Assembly: GCA_934565615.1 (NCBI GenBank)
Contig: CAKTIH010000112.1
Location: 1 to 7,378 of the forward strand
Direction of reading: 5' to 3'
Length of the DNA: 7,378 nucleotides
DNA from: an uncultured Oscillospiraceae bacterium
GTDB taxonomy: Bacteria; Bacillota; Clostridia; Oscillospirales; Oscillospiraceae
In this document: positions 1 to 7,100 of the stretch, piece after piece
How positions within the stretch are numbered: the first letter of the stretch is position 1
Layout of the letters: every line of letters starts with the position of its first letter
Program-made: the position numbers and the translations under genes
Notes under the pieces: model-generated
Told to the model about the DNA's origin: nothing
What the model saw: only the letters and a program-made list of their open reading frames with translations
Databases searched by the model: none

Positions 1-851
1 CCGTTAAAGTAGCCCTGAGTGAAGCCCTGACGGGAGAATGCCTTTTCAAGCGTCTCCATCTCCTCGGCCGAGGGCTGGCGCTGCTCCTTGAGCGCCTTGG
101 AATATATCTTTGTAACTATCGCGGTGTACTCCGGACGCTTCATCCTGCCCTCGATCTTGAGGCAGGCGACGCCCGCGTCCTCCAGCTCGCGCAGCCTGTC
201 GACAAGGCAGTTATCCTTGAGGGACATTGGGTAATCGTCCATGCGCCCGCCGAGGCTGTACTGCATGCGGCAGGGCTGGGCGCACATGCCGCGGTTGCCG
301 CTGCGGCGGCCAATGAGCGCGGACATATAGCACTGCCCGGACTGGCAGAAGCAGAGCGCGCCGTGTACAAAGACCTCCGTCTCGATGGACGCGTGCTGCG
401 TGATGAACTTTATCTGCTCAAGGCTCAGCTCGCGTGCGAGCACGGCGCGGGTCATGCCCATCTCCGCCGCGGCCTCGACCCCGGCGAGGTTATGGATGCT
501 CATCTGCGTGCTGGCATGCAGTGGGATATCCGGCAGCGCCTGACGTATCGCGTAGGCAAGGCCGAGATCCTGAATGATTATCCCGTCCGCGCCAAGCTCT
601 GACGCAAGGCGCGCGCTCTCCACAGCCTGTGCGATCTCACGGTCGTTGACCAGAGTATTGAGCGTGACATACACCTTGCAGCCGCGGATGCGGCAATAGC
701 GCATCGAGCGTTCGAACTCCTCATCCGTGAAGTTCTTCGCGCCGCGGCGGGCGTTGAAGTTGCCAAGCCCCATATATATAGCGTCCGCACCGTTCTGCAC
801 GGCGGCGATAACGGCCTCCGGCGAACCCGCGGGTGAAAGAAGCTCTATCAT
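1..851 (-). CDS. Peptidase U32 family protein (RlhA/PrtC/TrhP-like), 3' end outside window
   Basis: Reading leftward from ATG at 851-849, the frame stays open to the window edge, giving 283 codons without a stop. The N-terminus MIELLSPAGSPEAV and a following NGADAIYMG are the usual start of U32 proteins. The family core is clear at residues 164-195: GALCFCQSGQCYMS, then SGNRGMCAQPCR. It is followed by LKIEGRMKRPEY (231-242) and GFTQGYFNG at the edge. Cys167, Cys174, Cys190/Cys194 and Cys230 are candidates for the iron-sulfur cluster cysteines known in this family. Characterised relatives are mainly RNA-modification enzymes (E. coli RlhA hydroxylates 23S rRNA C2501; TrhP/TrhO-type proteins act on tRNA wobble uridine), although some are annotated as collagenases. 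Which role applies here cannot be told. The start is supported by GAGGAG eight bases upstream. Long-form relatives carry a C-terminal DUF3656 domain, which would lie outside the window. The gene is cytoplasmic and divergent from the replication operon. Confidence 0.95.
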   Translation of the reverse strand, partial: MIELLSPAGSPEAVIAAVQNGADAIYMGLGNFNARRGAKNFTDEEFERSMRYCRIRGCKVYVTLNTLVNDREIAQAVESARLASELGADGIIIQDLGLAYAIRQALPDIPLHASTQMSIHNLAGVEAAAEMGMTRAVLARELSLEQIKFITQHASIETEVFVHGALCFCQSGQCYMSALIGRRSGNRGMCAQPCRMQYSLGGRMDDYPMSLKDNCLVDRLRELEDAGVACLKIEGRMKRPEYTAIVTKIYSKALKEQRQPSAEEMETLEKAFSRQGFTQGYFN

Positions 852-878
852 TCTCTGCGCTCCTCTGATGTTTCTGGC

Positions 879-906
879 GTATCTCAATATAACCGCATTA
901 AGATAC
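879..906 (-). promoter_or_regulatory. Leader hairpin of the U32 transcript
   Basis: Read on the minus strand, GTATCTTAAT (906-897) can pair with ATTGAGATAC (888-879) across an 8-nt loop. This gives ten consecutive pairs with one G-U wobble. The wobble position would be a C-A mismatch in plus-strand RNA, so the fold fits the U32 transcript only. The hairpin begins at about the predicted transcription start. It may protect the 5' end of the mRNA, or the same inverted repeat may be an operator. The ribosome-binding site lies outside it. Confidence 0.45.
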
Positions 907-912
907 ATGGTA

Positions 913-942
913 ATTATAGCACACAGCCCCCTATTGCGACAA
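913..942 (-). promoter_or_regulatory. Predicted sigma-A promoter for the U32 gene
   Basis: On the minus strand, TTGTCG (942-937) is followed by an 18-bp spacer and a perfect TATAAT (918-913). TGC directly before TATAAT makes it an extended -10. Transcription would start near 906, giving a leader of about 55 nt before the ATG at 851. Its -35 overlaps the -35 of the opposite promoter. The match to consensus is read directly from the sequence; activity is inferred. Confidence 0.7.
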
Positions 943-962
943 GATAATTTTAATGTTATAAT
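934..962 (+). promoter_or_regulatory. Predicted sigma-A promoter for the dnaD-like operon
   Basis: TTGCGA (934-939), a 17-bp spacer and a perfect TATAAT (957-962) form a strong vegetative-type promoter. TGT just before TATAAT (954-956) gives an extended -10. Transcription would start near 969-971, about 33 nt before the ATG at 1004. No other promoter was noticed between the three plus-strand genes, so this one probably drives the whole operon. Confidence 0.75.
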
Positions 963-1003
963 ATGGCCGCACCGTAAATTATTTTCTAAGAGGACTTCAG
1001 ACT

Positions 1004-1960
1004 ATGCAGCAGAGCGCACCGGAAAATCTCATATCTCAGGCGTCGGCGGACAGGCTCATCGCCGCGCATGATGGGGACGTTGCCCTGCTGTACATATACC
1101 TGCAGCGCACGGGCGGCGACCTTGAGGGCGCAGCACGCGAGCTTTGCCGCACGATGGGCGAAATTGAAGCCGCGCATGAAAAGCTCCTGCGCATGGGGCT
1201 CATCGGCACTTTTCCCGCCCCTTCCCCTGCCGCGCCTGCGGAGCAGCCGCGCGCGGAAAAGCCGCATGAAATCAAGCTCCCTCCCGCGGAGGAGCTGCCG
1301 GAGTACCGCGCGGAGGACATCGTCCGCCGCAGCAAGGAGGACGATGCTTTTGCCGCGATCGTCGCCGAGGCGCAGAAGGTTCTGGGTCATGTGCTCAGCA
1401 GCTCCGACCTCAAGCGGCTCTTCGGCATATACGATTATCTTGCCCTGCCGCCCGAGGTCGTGCTCGAGCTGCTCAATTACTGCGTGTCCATCTCCTGTTC
1501 GCCGAGCGGCGAGGGGCGGCGTCCCTCGATGCGCTTCATCGAAAAGGAAGCCTACGCGTGGGTCCACATGGAGATATTCACGCTTGAGCAGGCGGAGGAA
1601 TATATACAGAAAAGCCAGCTTCGGCGCGGCGATATCGGCAGGATAAGCGAAGCCCTCGGCATCCGCGGGCGCGCGCTCACACCGTCGGAGCAGCGCTTCA
1701 TAAGCTCATGGCTCGACATGGGCTTTACGCTCGACGCGATTGAACTGGCCTACGACCGCACGGTCACGAACACGGGTGCCCTCAAGTGGGGCTACATGAA
1801 TAAAATTCTCCAGACATGGCACGAGAAAAAGCTGCACACGCCGGCGGAGATCGAAGCAAACGACCCGCGCCGCAAGCCCGCGTCGGCGGCAAAGCCCGCT
1901 GCAAAGCAGGACAAGCCCATCGACCTTGACCGGCTGCGCGCAGCGCTCGACAAAATGTAA
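1004..1960 (+). CDS. DnaD domain-containing replication initiation protein
   Basis: This 318-residue protein has the layout of DnaD/DnaB primosomal proteins of Bacillota. Residues about 12-70 are predicted helical and resemble the N-terminal winged-helix part. Residues 70-100 are a Pro/Ala-rich linker. Two copies of the DnaB_2/DDBH2 fold follow at about 113-190 and 212-283. The second ends in YMNKILQTW (264-272), which matches the YxxxIxxxW signature that binds single-stranded DNA in DnaD relatives. A basic, Ala/Lys-rich tail follows. Such proteins remodel origin DNA and help recruit the helicase-loader complex in the cytoplasm. The start is supported by AAGAGGA nine bases upstream and the promoter just before it. 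It lies 16 nt ahead of a helicase loader, the usual clostridial neighbour. It is not a one-to-one match to B. subtilis DnaD (about 230 residues, one DDBH2), so no symbol is given. Confidence 0.9.
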   Translation: MQQSAPENLISQASADRLIAAHDGDVALLYIYLQRTGGDLEGAARELCRTMGEIEAAHEKLLRMGLIGTFPAPSPAAPAEQPRAEKPHEIKLPPAEELPEYRAEDIVRRSKEDDAFAAIVAEAQKVLGHVLSSSDLKRLFGIYDYLALPPEVVLELLNYCVSISCSPSGEGRRPSMRFIEKEAYAWVHMEIFTLEQAEEYIQKSQLRRGDIGRISEALGIRGRALTPSEQRFISSWLDMGFTLDAIELAYDRTVTNTGALKWGYMNKILQTWHEKKLHTPAEIEANDPRRKPASAAKPAAKQDKPIDLDRLRAALDKM

Positions 1961-1976
1961 AGGCAGGTAAACGCAT

Positions 1977-2975
1977 ATGCGCTATGACGGGAAGCTTCTG
2001 GCCAGGGCCAGAGCAGAGCTTGAAAACATAAAGCAGCGCAATCTCTCCGAGCAGCAGCGCCGGAGGGACGAGGTCTATCGCCGCTGCCCTGAGATACAGC
2101 GCATCGACGGCGAGATGCGCGCGCAGATGGCGGAGCTCGTCCGCCTCACGATAGCGCACGATCCTGCGCTCAAGAGCAAGACCGCCGTGCTGCGGGACGA
2201 TAACCTCTCGCTCCAGATGCGCCGCGCGGAGCTTTTAAACGAGCTCGGGCATGATCCGGAATACCTCGACGCGATCTACTCCTGTCCCAAATGCCGGGAC
2301 ACCGGCATATACGAGGGCGGCGTCTGCTCCTGCCTTGAGCGGCTCTATAACCGGGAGCTTACGAAAGAGCTCGGCACACTCATGCAGAACGGTGACGAGA
2401 GCTTTGAAAAGTTCGACCTGCGCCTGTATCCTGACTCCTTTGACCCCGCTGTGCAGGCCGCGCCGCGCGAGGTCATGACGCTGGTGTTCGAGCGCTGCCG
2501 CAGATATGCCGAGAGCTTCCCGAACGTCTCCTCAAACCTGCTGTTCCAGGGCGGCACAGGCTTGGGTAAAACCTACCTCTCGGCCTGCATCGCCCGCGTC
2601 GTCGCCGAAAAGGGCTTCTCGGTGTGCTATGACAGCGCGTCCGCTGCGCTCGAGAGCTATGAGCGCGCAAAGTTCGGGCGCGATACCGAGGACGGCGAGG
2701 CCGCCGCGCTGCGCGTGCGGCGCATGGAGAGCTGCGACCTGATGATCCTTGACGACCTCGGCACGGAGATGATAACCCCCATGTCGCTCAGTGCACTTTA
2801 CACTCTTATAAACACCCGCCTTGTGAACGGGCGGAAAATGATAATCAGCACAAACTGCTCGGAGGAGGAGCTGGCAAAAAAATACACGCCGCAGATATGC
2901 TCACGCATAGCGGGCGAGTTCATCGCGCTCCCCTTCGTCGGGCAGGACATAAGAAAACTGAAGAGAGGGATATAG
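1977..2975 (+). CDS. DnaI/DnaC-like helicase loader, AAA+ ATPase with N-terminal zinc finger
   Basis: The 332-residue product has a charged, helical N-terminal part (1-95), then a compact cysteine cluster C103-x2-C106-x10-C117-x-C119 that fits the zinc-binding part of DnaI-type loaders. The ATPase domain follows, with Walker A GGTGLGKT (192-199), Walker B LMILDD (255-260) followed by LGTE, sensor-1-like IISTN (289-293), and SR at 309-310 as candidate arginine finger. Loaders of this family hold the replicative helicase and place it on DNA at the origin or at restarted forks. IstB, the transposon-encoded relative, has the same ATPase core but lacks this zinc region, and no transposase is present. 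The upstream gene ends 16 nt before the start, and AGG at 1965-1967 is a modest ribosome-binding site. Databases often call such proteins DnaC or simply ATP-binding protein. Confidence 0.92.
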   Translation: MRYDGKLLARARAELENIKQRNLSEQQRRRDEVYRRCPEIQRIDGEMRAQMAELVRLTIAHDPALKSKTAVLRDDNLSLQMRRAELLNELGHDPEYLDAIYSCPKCRDTGIYEGGVCSCLERLYNRELTKELGTLMQNGDESFEKFDLRLYPDSFDPAVQAAPREVMTLVFERCRRYAESFPNVSSNLLFQGGTGLGKTYLSACIARVVAEKGFSVCYDSASAALESYERAKFGRDTEDGEAAALRVRRMESCDLMILDDLGTEMITPMSLSALYTLINTRLVNGRKMIISTNCSEEELAKKYTPQICSRIAGEFIALPFVGQDIRKLKRGI

Positions 2976-2978
2976 TCA

Positions 2979-4004
2979 ATGCAGCACGAGATCACCGAAC
3001 GCATCCCGCTGCTCGACGGCAGCGGAAACCTCACCCAGTCCGGCTACGCAAAGAAGCTCCTCCCCGTCTACCGCCGCGCCGATATAAAGGCCGGCAAGCT
3101 CCGCATCAAGGAATGGGATTACTACCTCATCAACAACGGCCGCTTCGCCCTCGCCCTCACCGTGGACGACAACGGCTACATGGGGCTTGACTCTATCTCC
3201 CTGCTGGACTTTGAAAACGGCTGGGAGATCACCAACAGCCCCATGAGCTTCATGCCGCTCGGCAAGCTCCGCATGCCCGAGACCTCCGCCGAGGGCGACG
3301 TTTCGCACGGCGGGAAAAAGCATCTTATCAGCTTTAAGCATGCTGGTCCGGGCCGCCGTGTGCTCGACGTGCGCATGGATAACTTCGGCCCCGGCGGTGC
3401 GATAACGGCGCATGTCGAGCTGTTCGACGAGCCTGAGGACAGCATGGTCATCTGCACACCCTTCGATAAGCCCGGCCACTTCTACTATAACCAGAAGATC
3501 AACTGCATGCGTGCCAAAGGCGAGGTCAGCTATAATGGCGTGAAGTACGTCTTTGACCCGTCGGAGAGCTTCGCCGTGCTCGACTGGGGGCGCGGAGTGT
3601 GGACGTATCACAACACATGGTACTGGGGCTCGGCCTCCTACCACGTTGACGGCGTGCCTTTTGGCTGGAACATCGGCTACGGCTTCGGCGACTGCTCTGC
3701 CGCGAGTGAGAACATGCTCTTCTATAACGGCAGGGCGCACAAGCTCAGTCAGGTGAGGTTCAATATCCCGGGAAATGAAAAGGACTTCATGTCCCCGTGG
3801 ACATTTACCTCCGACGACGGACGTTTTGAAATGGACTTTGTCCCGGTGCTCGACCGCGCCGCCTGCACGGATGTCAAGCTCATCAAGTCCGACCAGCACC
3901 AGGTGTTCGGCCGCTTCACCGGCAAGGCCGTGCTGGACGACGGAACGGTGATAGAGGTGCGTGACTTCCCCGGCTTTGCCGAGAAGGTCGAGAACAAATG
4001 GTGA
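2979..4004 (+). CDS. DUF2804 domain-containing protein
   Basis: The protein (341 residues) shows no signal peptide and is probably cytoplasmic. Family motifs I recognise as DUF2804 are DWGRGVWTYHNTWYWGS (202-218), GWNIGYGFGD (229-238), ASENMLFYNGRAHKL (242-256) and a C-terminal VLDDGTVIEVRDFPGFAEKV. The length is what I expect for the full family, so the gene looks intact. The biochemical role is unknown. The aromatic, beta-rich sequence suggests a lipocalin-like barrel that binds a small or lipidic ligand, which is inference only. The start lies 3 nt after the loader gene's stop, and AGGGA (2966-2970) lies within that gene's last codons at a spacing of 8, so the two are very likely co-transcribed and perhaps translationally coupled. 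A long open frame exists on the opposite strand, but the family match makes this strand the real one. Confidence 0.92.
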   Translation: MQHEITERIPLLDGSGNLTQSGYAKKLLPVYRRADIKAGKLRIKEWDYYLINNGRFALALTVDDNGYMGLDSISLLDFENGWEITNSPMSFMPLGKLRMPETSAEGDVSHGGKKHLISFKHAGPGRRVLDVRMDNFGPGGAITAHVELFDEPEDSMVICTPFDKPGHFYYNQKINCMRAKGEVSYNGVKYVFDPSESFAVLDWGRGVWTYHNTWYWGSASYHVDGVPFGWNIGYGFGDCSAASENMLFYNGRAHKLSQVRFNIPGNEKDFMSPWTFTSDDGRFEMDFVPVLDRAACTDVKLIKSDQHQVFGRFTGKAVLDDGTVIEVRDFPGFAEKVENKW

Positions 4005-4005
4005 T

Positions 4006-4049
4006 ATAAACCAAGAGCTGCGCGGTGTTCCGCGCAGCTCTTGGTTTAT
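4006..4049. terminator. Bidirectional intrinsic terminator between convergent genes
   Basis: A perfect 20-bp inverted repeat (4006-4025 and 4030-4049) surrounds a TGTT loop. The inner stem is GC-rich, and the outer end is an AAACC/GGTTT pairing that supplies U-rich sequence on the exit side in both directions. It begins one base after the DUF2804 stop and ends two bases before the stop of the surface-protein gene, so it can terminate both transcripts. The T-run is short, so strength is inferred from the stem. Confidence 0.88.
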
Positions 4050-4051
4050 GC

Positions 4052-4177
4052 TTATTGTTCTTTCTTCGTGCGGCGCTTGAGTCCAAGCGCCGTCAGGCTG
4101 AGCGCCCCGGTGAGCGAGGCGCACATGAGAAGGCTCCACAGGCCGAGAGTGCTGTCGTCCCCGGTCCTCGGCGTCTT
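4052..4177 (-). other. C-terminal cell-wall sorting signal (TPRTG type)
   Basis: Residues 1058-1098 have KTPRTGDDS, a hydrophobic run from about 1068 to 1090 (LGLWSLLMCASL and on) and the basic tail KRRTKKEQ. This is the three-part sortase signal. The pentapeptide departs from LPxTG and resembles the (S/N)PxTG class used by clostridial sortase B-type enzymes. No sortase gene is in the window. Confidence 0.8.
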
Positions 4178-7100
4178 TTCGCCGCCGGTCGCAGGTATGT
4201 ACTCACTCTCCTCGTAGCCGCACAGTTCGCAGGTATGCGTCCTTATGCCGCGCTGGCTATAGGTCGGGCTCTTGGTAACGACCCATTCGCCGAAGCTGTG
4301 ACCCTCGGCGGAAACCGTGACCTTGCCGCAGCATGACCATTTCTGCTCATGGGTGCTGGCCGTTATCGACCACCCCCCCGTGCCGCTGTGGTTATCGGGG
4401 TTCTTTTCACCGTACTCGAAGGTTTCAGTCCCAGCCGCTCCGCAAACCGCGCAGGACTTATAGTACACTGCCTTCGCCGTGCAGCTCGCGGCAGTCTTGA
4501 GGTACTTCGCGTCGGTGTTCTCCGCCGTGTAGCTGTGCGCCGCCGTCTCGCCGTACTCAAAGGTCTCTGTCCCAGCCGCTCCGCAGGCTGCGCAGGACTT
4601 GTAGTATACCGCCTTCGCCGTGCAGGTCGCCGCGTTCTTGAGGTACTTCGCATCGGTGTTCTCCGCCGTGTAGCTGTGGGATGCAAGCTCGCCATACTCC
4701 TTGCCACAGAACGTGCAGACTGCTTTCTTGGTGCATGTTGCCGTGCCGCCGGTGTGGTCAGTCAGCTTCTTGCCGCAGGTATCGCACAGATGGTCTTTAT
4801 CATTGTCCGCACAGTCGCTGAGCTGCTTGCTGCAGACGTCGCACTTATGGTCGTTATTACTGTCCGCGCAGGTGCTGAGCCGATGGTAGCAGGCATCGCA
4901 TCTGTGATCGTTATCATTGTCCGCATGGGGCACCATGCTGTCCACACCATTGCACCCGGAGCATTCATGCCAATGATACGTGTTGTCGTTACTCCAATCA
5001 GCGCCATAGATATGGCCGCCATAGCTGCCATACTCCGTATTGCATTTTTTGCAGGTAGCCTTCTTATAGCAATAGGCCGTGCCGCCGGAGCAAGGTTCAG
5101 TCCCCTTGGTATTGTCGCGGGAGCACACGCCGGTGTGCGTACCGTCGGCGTTCGAGGTGCAATTTATGTAGTCATGGCCGGCGGTGTTTTCCGCGGTAAA
5201 GGTTTCGCTTGTGCTGATCACACCGCATGAGCATGACATGTAATAGACCGCGTCATGCTCGCAGTCCGCGGGAGTTTTCAGTGTCTCCGAATTCATAGCC
5301 CGCACAGGCGAATGACCGGCCTCCTGCTTCCAGCGAGCGTATACGCTGTGGTCTTTCGTTTCCATCACCTTAACGTATAGGGTAATCTTGCTGCCGCCAG
5401 ATTCGGCGGTGTACCAGCCGTCGAAGGTGTAGCCGTGGCGCTCGGGCGTCGGGAGGTCTCCATACGAAACACCATACTTACACTCCACAGGGCTTTCTCC
5501 CGCCGTCAGCGTGCCGCCGTACGGGTCAAGTGTTACCATGATGGTCTTTGGATTGATCTTGCCGTACAGATCGACCCGGTTGCCGGTGACGGTGAGCTGC
5601 GAGGAATCTGTTGCTTTATTCTTGAAGCTATAGTCGTTTATATCGCGCGTCTTATACCAGCCGTCCAGCTCGTTTCCGGCTTCATCCAAGCCCTTGAATT
5701 TACCGGCCGCCTGCAAGGCTTGGAAAATCGCGCCAAGCCCCCTGAGTTCATAGTCCTCCAGCGCTGTGGTGTGATCCGTCAGGATCGCGCCGCCCCCCGC
5801 GGCCTCATATTCCACGTCACCGTCAGGGTTATACATGTGATAGCGGATCTCAATCGTGTCGCTTGTCTTCTGAAGCTTTATATTGACGGCCGCCTTCAGC
5901 TCCGGCTCCGGCTGCTTGATGATACGCGCATCGAGATTAGGCGTACCGGTAATGGTCTGCTCCTCGATGGAATACGGGTCGTAGGTCGTCCCGTCCCATG
6001 TCGCCCTACAAGGGTAGACCGCCCCGTCCTCCGTATAGAGGTTTACAAACGGCAGACCGAGGTCATCAAATGCCGTGCCGACCGGTTCGCCGGTAATATC
6101 CTGACAGGCTTCGATCCTCGCCACCGTACGTTTGATCGCGTCTATCTTTATCGTGCACTCTGTAACGGCGTAGCGATCCTGATCTTTCGGTGTGAACACC
6201 ACAGTGACATCATATTGCCCCTCGCTGTCGAAGCTTTGCTGTGACTGCTTTAATGTAAACGTGCCGTCTATCGTCGTACCGTCAAGCATGGCCTCCCCGC
6301 CGATAAGCGCGCCGGTTCCTCCCGAATCCTCATCCGTCCCGAGCCGGAGAGCATCGTCGACAAATATCTGGTTGTCTTCAAGCGCAAATTCACCCTTCGT
6401 CCACCGGAACACGGGCGCTGTCACGATAGTCGGGGCAACAGGTTCGTACTTCAGCTTCACCTTGATGCTTGTCGTAAGTGACGTGGTAGGCTGTTCAATA
6501 TACTCTTTCCACCAGGATAAATCAAGCGTGCCGGTAATGGTCTGCTCATTCGGTGAATTCTTGTCGTAGGTCCTCTCGTCCCAGCTCACATCGCTAGGAC
6601 AGCTTCTGGTTCCGGAACCGTCATCACGTCCCGCCTCGAACTCGATCTCAACCGGAAGCCCAAGCTCAGCAAACTCCGTGCCGACAGGCTTATTCGCGAT
6701 GACATTAGTGATTGAAAACACCCTGATGACCTTGAGCGGGAGGACATCCACGTTCACCTTGCATGTCGCTGTCGTGTACTTCACGGTATCCTCGGGCGTG
6801 AATATGACCGTGCGTTCGAGTTTTCCGGCCCTCAGTCCAACACCATCGCCTGCCGGATAACCATACAGCAGTTCATCTTCGTCAAGTGCAAATTTACCTT
6901 CGATTTTTTCACCGTTCACCGTCGCGGTTCCGCCCGTAAGTCCCGCCGCTTTCAATACTTTATACTCGTCAAGGGCATAGAATGTCCCTTCTATCGTGGG
7001 CGGGGTAAGCACGGGTGTCACAGCCTCCTGCGCCGCGGGAGCAGCGGCCGCATACACGAACGTGGAATATGCAGCAATGTCTGCATCGTTGGTGCCATTC

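Larger units (their letters stand above)
4220..5263 (-). repeat. Cys-rich repeat region (32 Cys, nine CxxC pairs)
   Basis: Residues 696-1043 mix several short repeat types: AVYYxSC..CG units (three, one diverged), GGTAxCxKKAxCxxCxxEYG units (two), a 19-residue DxDH unit (three) and a closing HSFGEW...THTCELCGYEES unit. CxxC pairs start at Cys 766, 796, 817, 836, 855, 878, 919, 966 and 1040. Similar patterns occur in large gut clostridial surface proteins, but I know of no assigned function. The CxxC knuckles look like zinc-ribbon halves, yet the protein is exported, so disulfides are an alternative. Confidence 0.75.

Noticed and set aside
986..1567. 193-codon minus-strand frame opposite the DnaD-like gene
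   Set aside because: The DnaD/DDBH2 motifs and promoter are on the plus strand, and the minus frame would run into the divergent promoter region.
1977..2975. IstB, the ATPase subunit of an IS21-family element
   Set aside because: The N-terminal cysteine cluster and the DnaD-like neighbour fit a cellular helicase loader, and there is no IstA transposase or terminal repeat.
2976..4139. 387-codon open frame on the minus strand opposite DUF2804
   Set aside because: The plus strand encodes a full DUF2804 protein with a ribosome-binding site and operon position. The minus frame has no family motifs, crosses the terminator, overlaps the end of the surface gene, and is explained by high GC in the third position.
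4406..4924. Possible CRISPR-like array because of regularly spaced repeats
   Set aside because: Repeats are codon-phased inside an open frame, vary in length by type, and lack identical short repeats with unique spacers.
4349..5230. 293-codon plus-strand open frame opposite the Cys-rich region
   Set aside because: Its Val/Ala/Arg repeats are the mirror of the CxxC repeat codons on the minus strand. No ribosome-binding site or recognisable domain is seen.
5435..6244. 269-codon plus-strand open frame opposite the Ig/InlB region
   Set aside because: The minus strand here carries recognisable InlB and Ig-like motifs in one long frame with a signal peptide and sorting signal. The plus frame has none.
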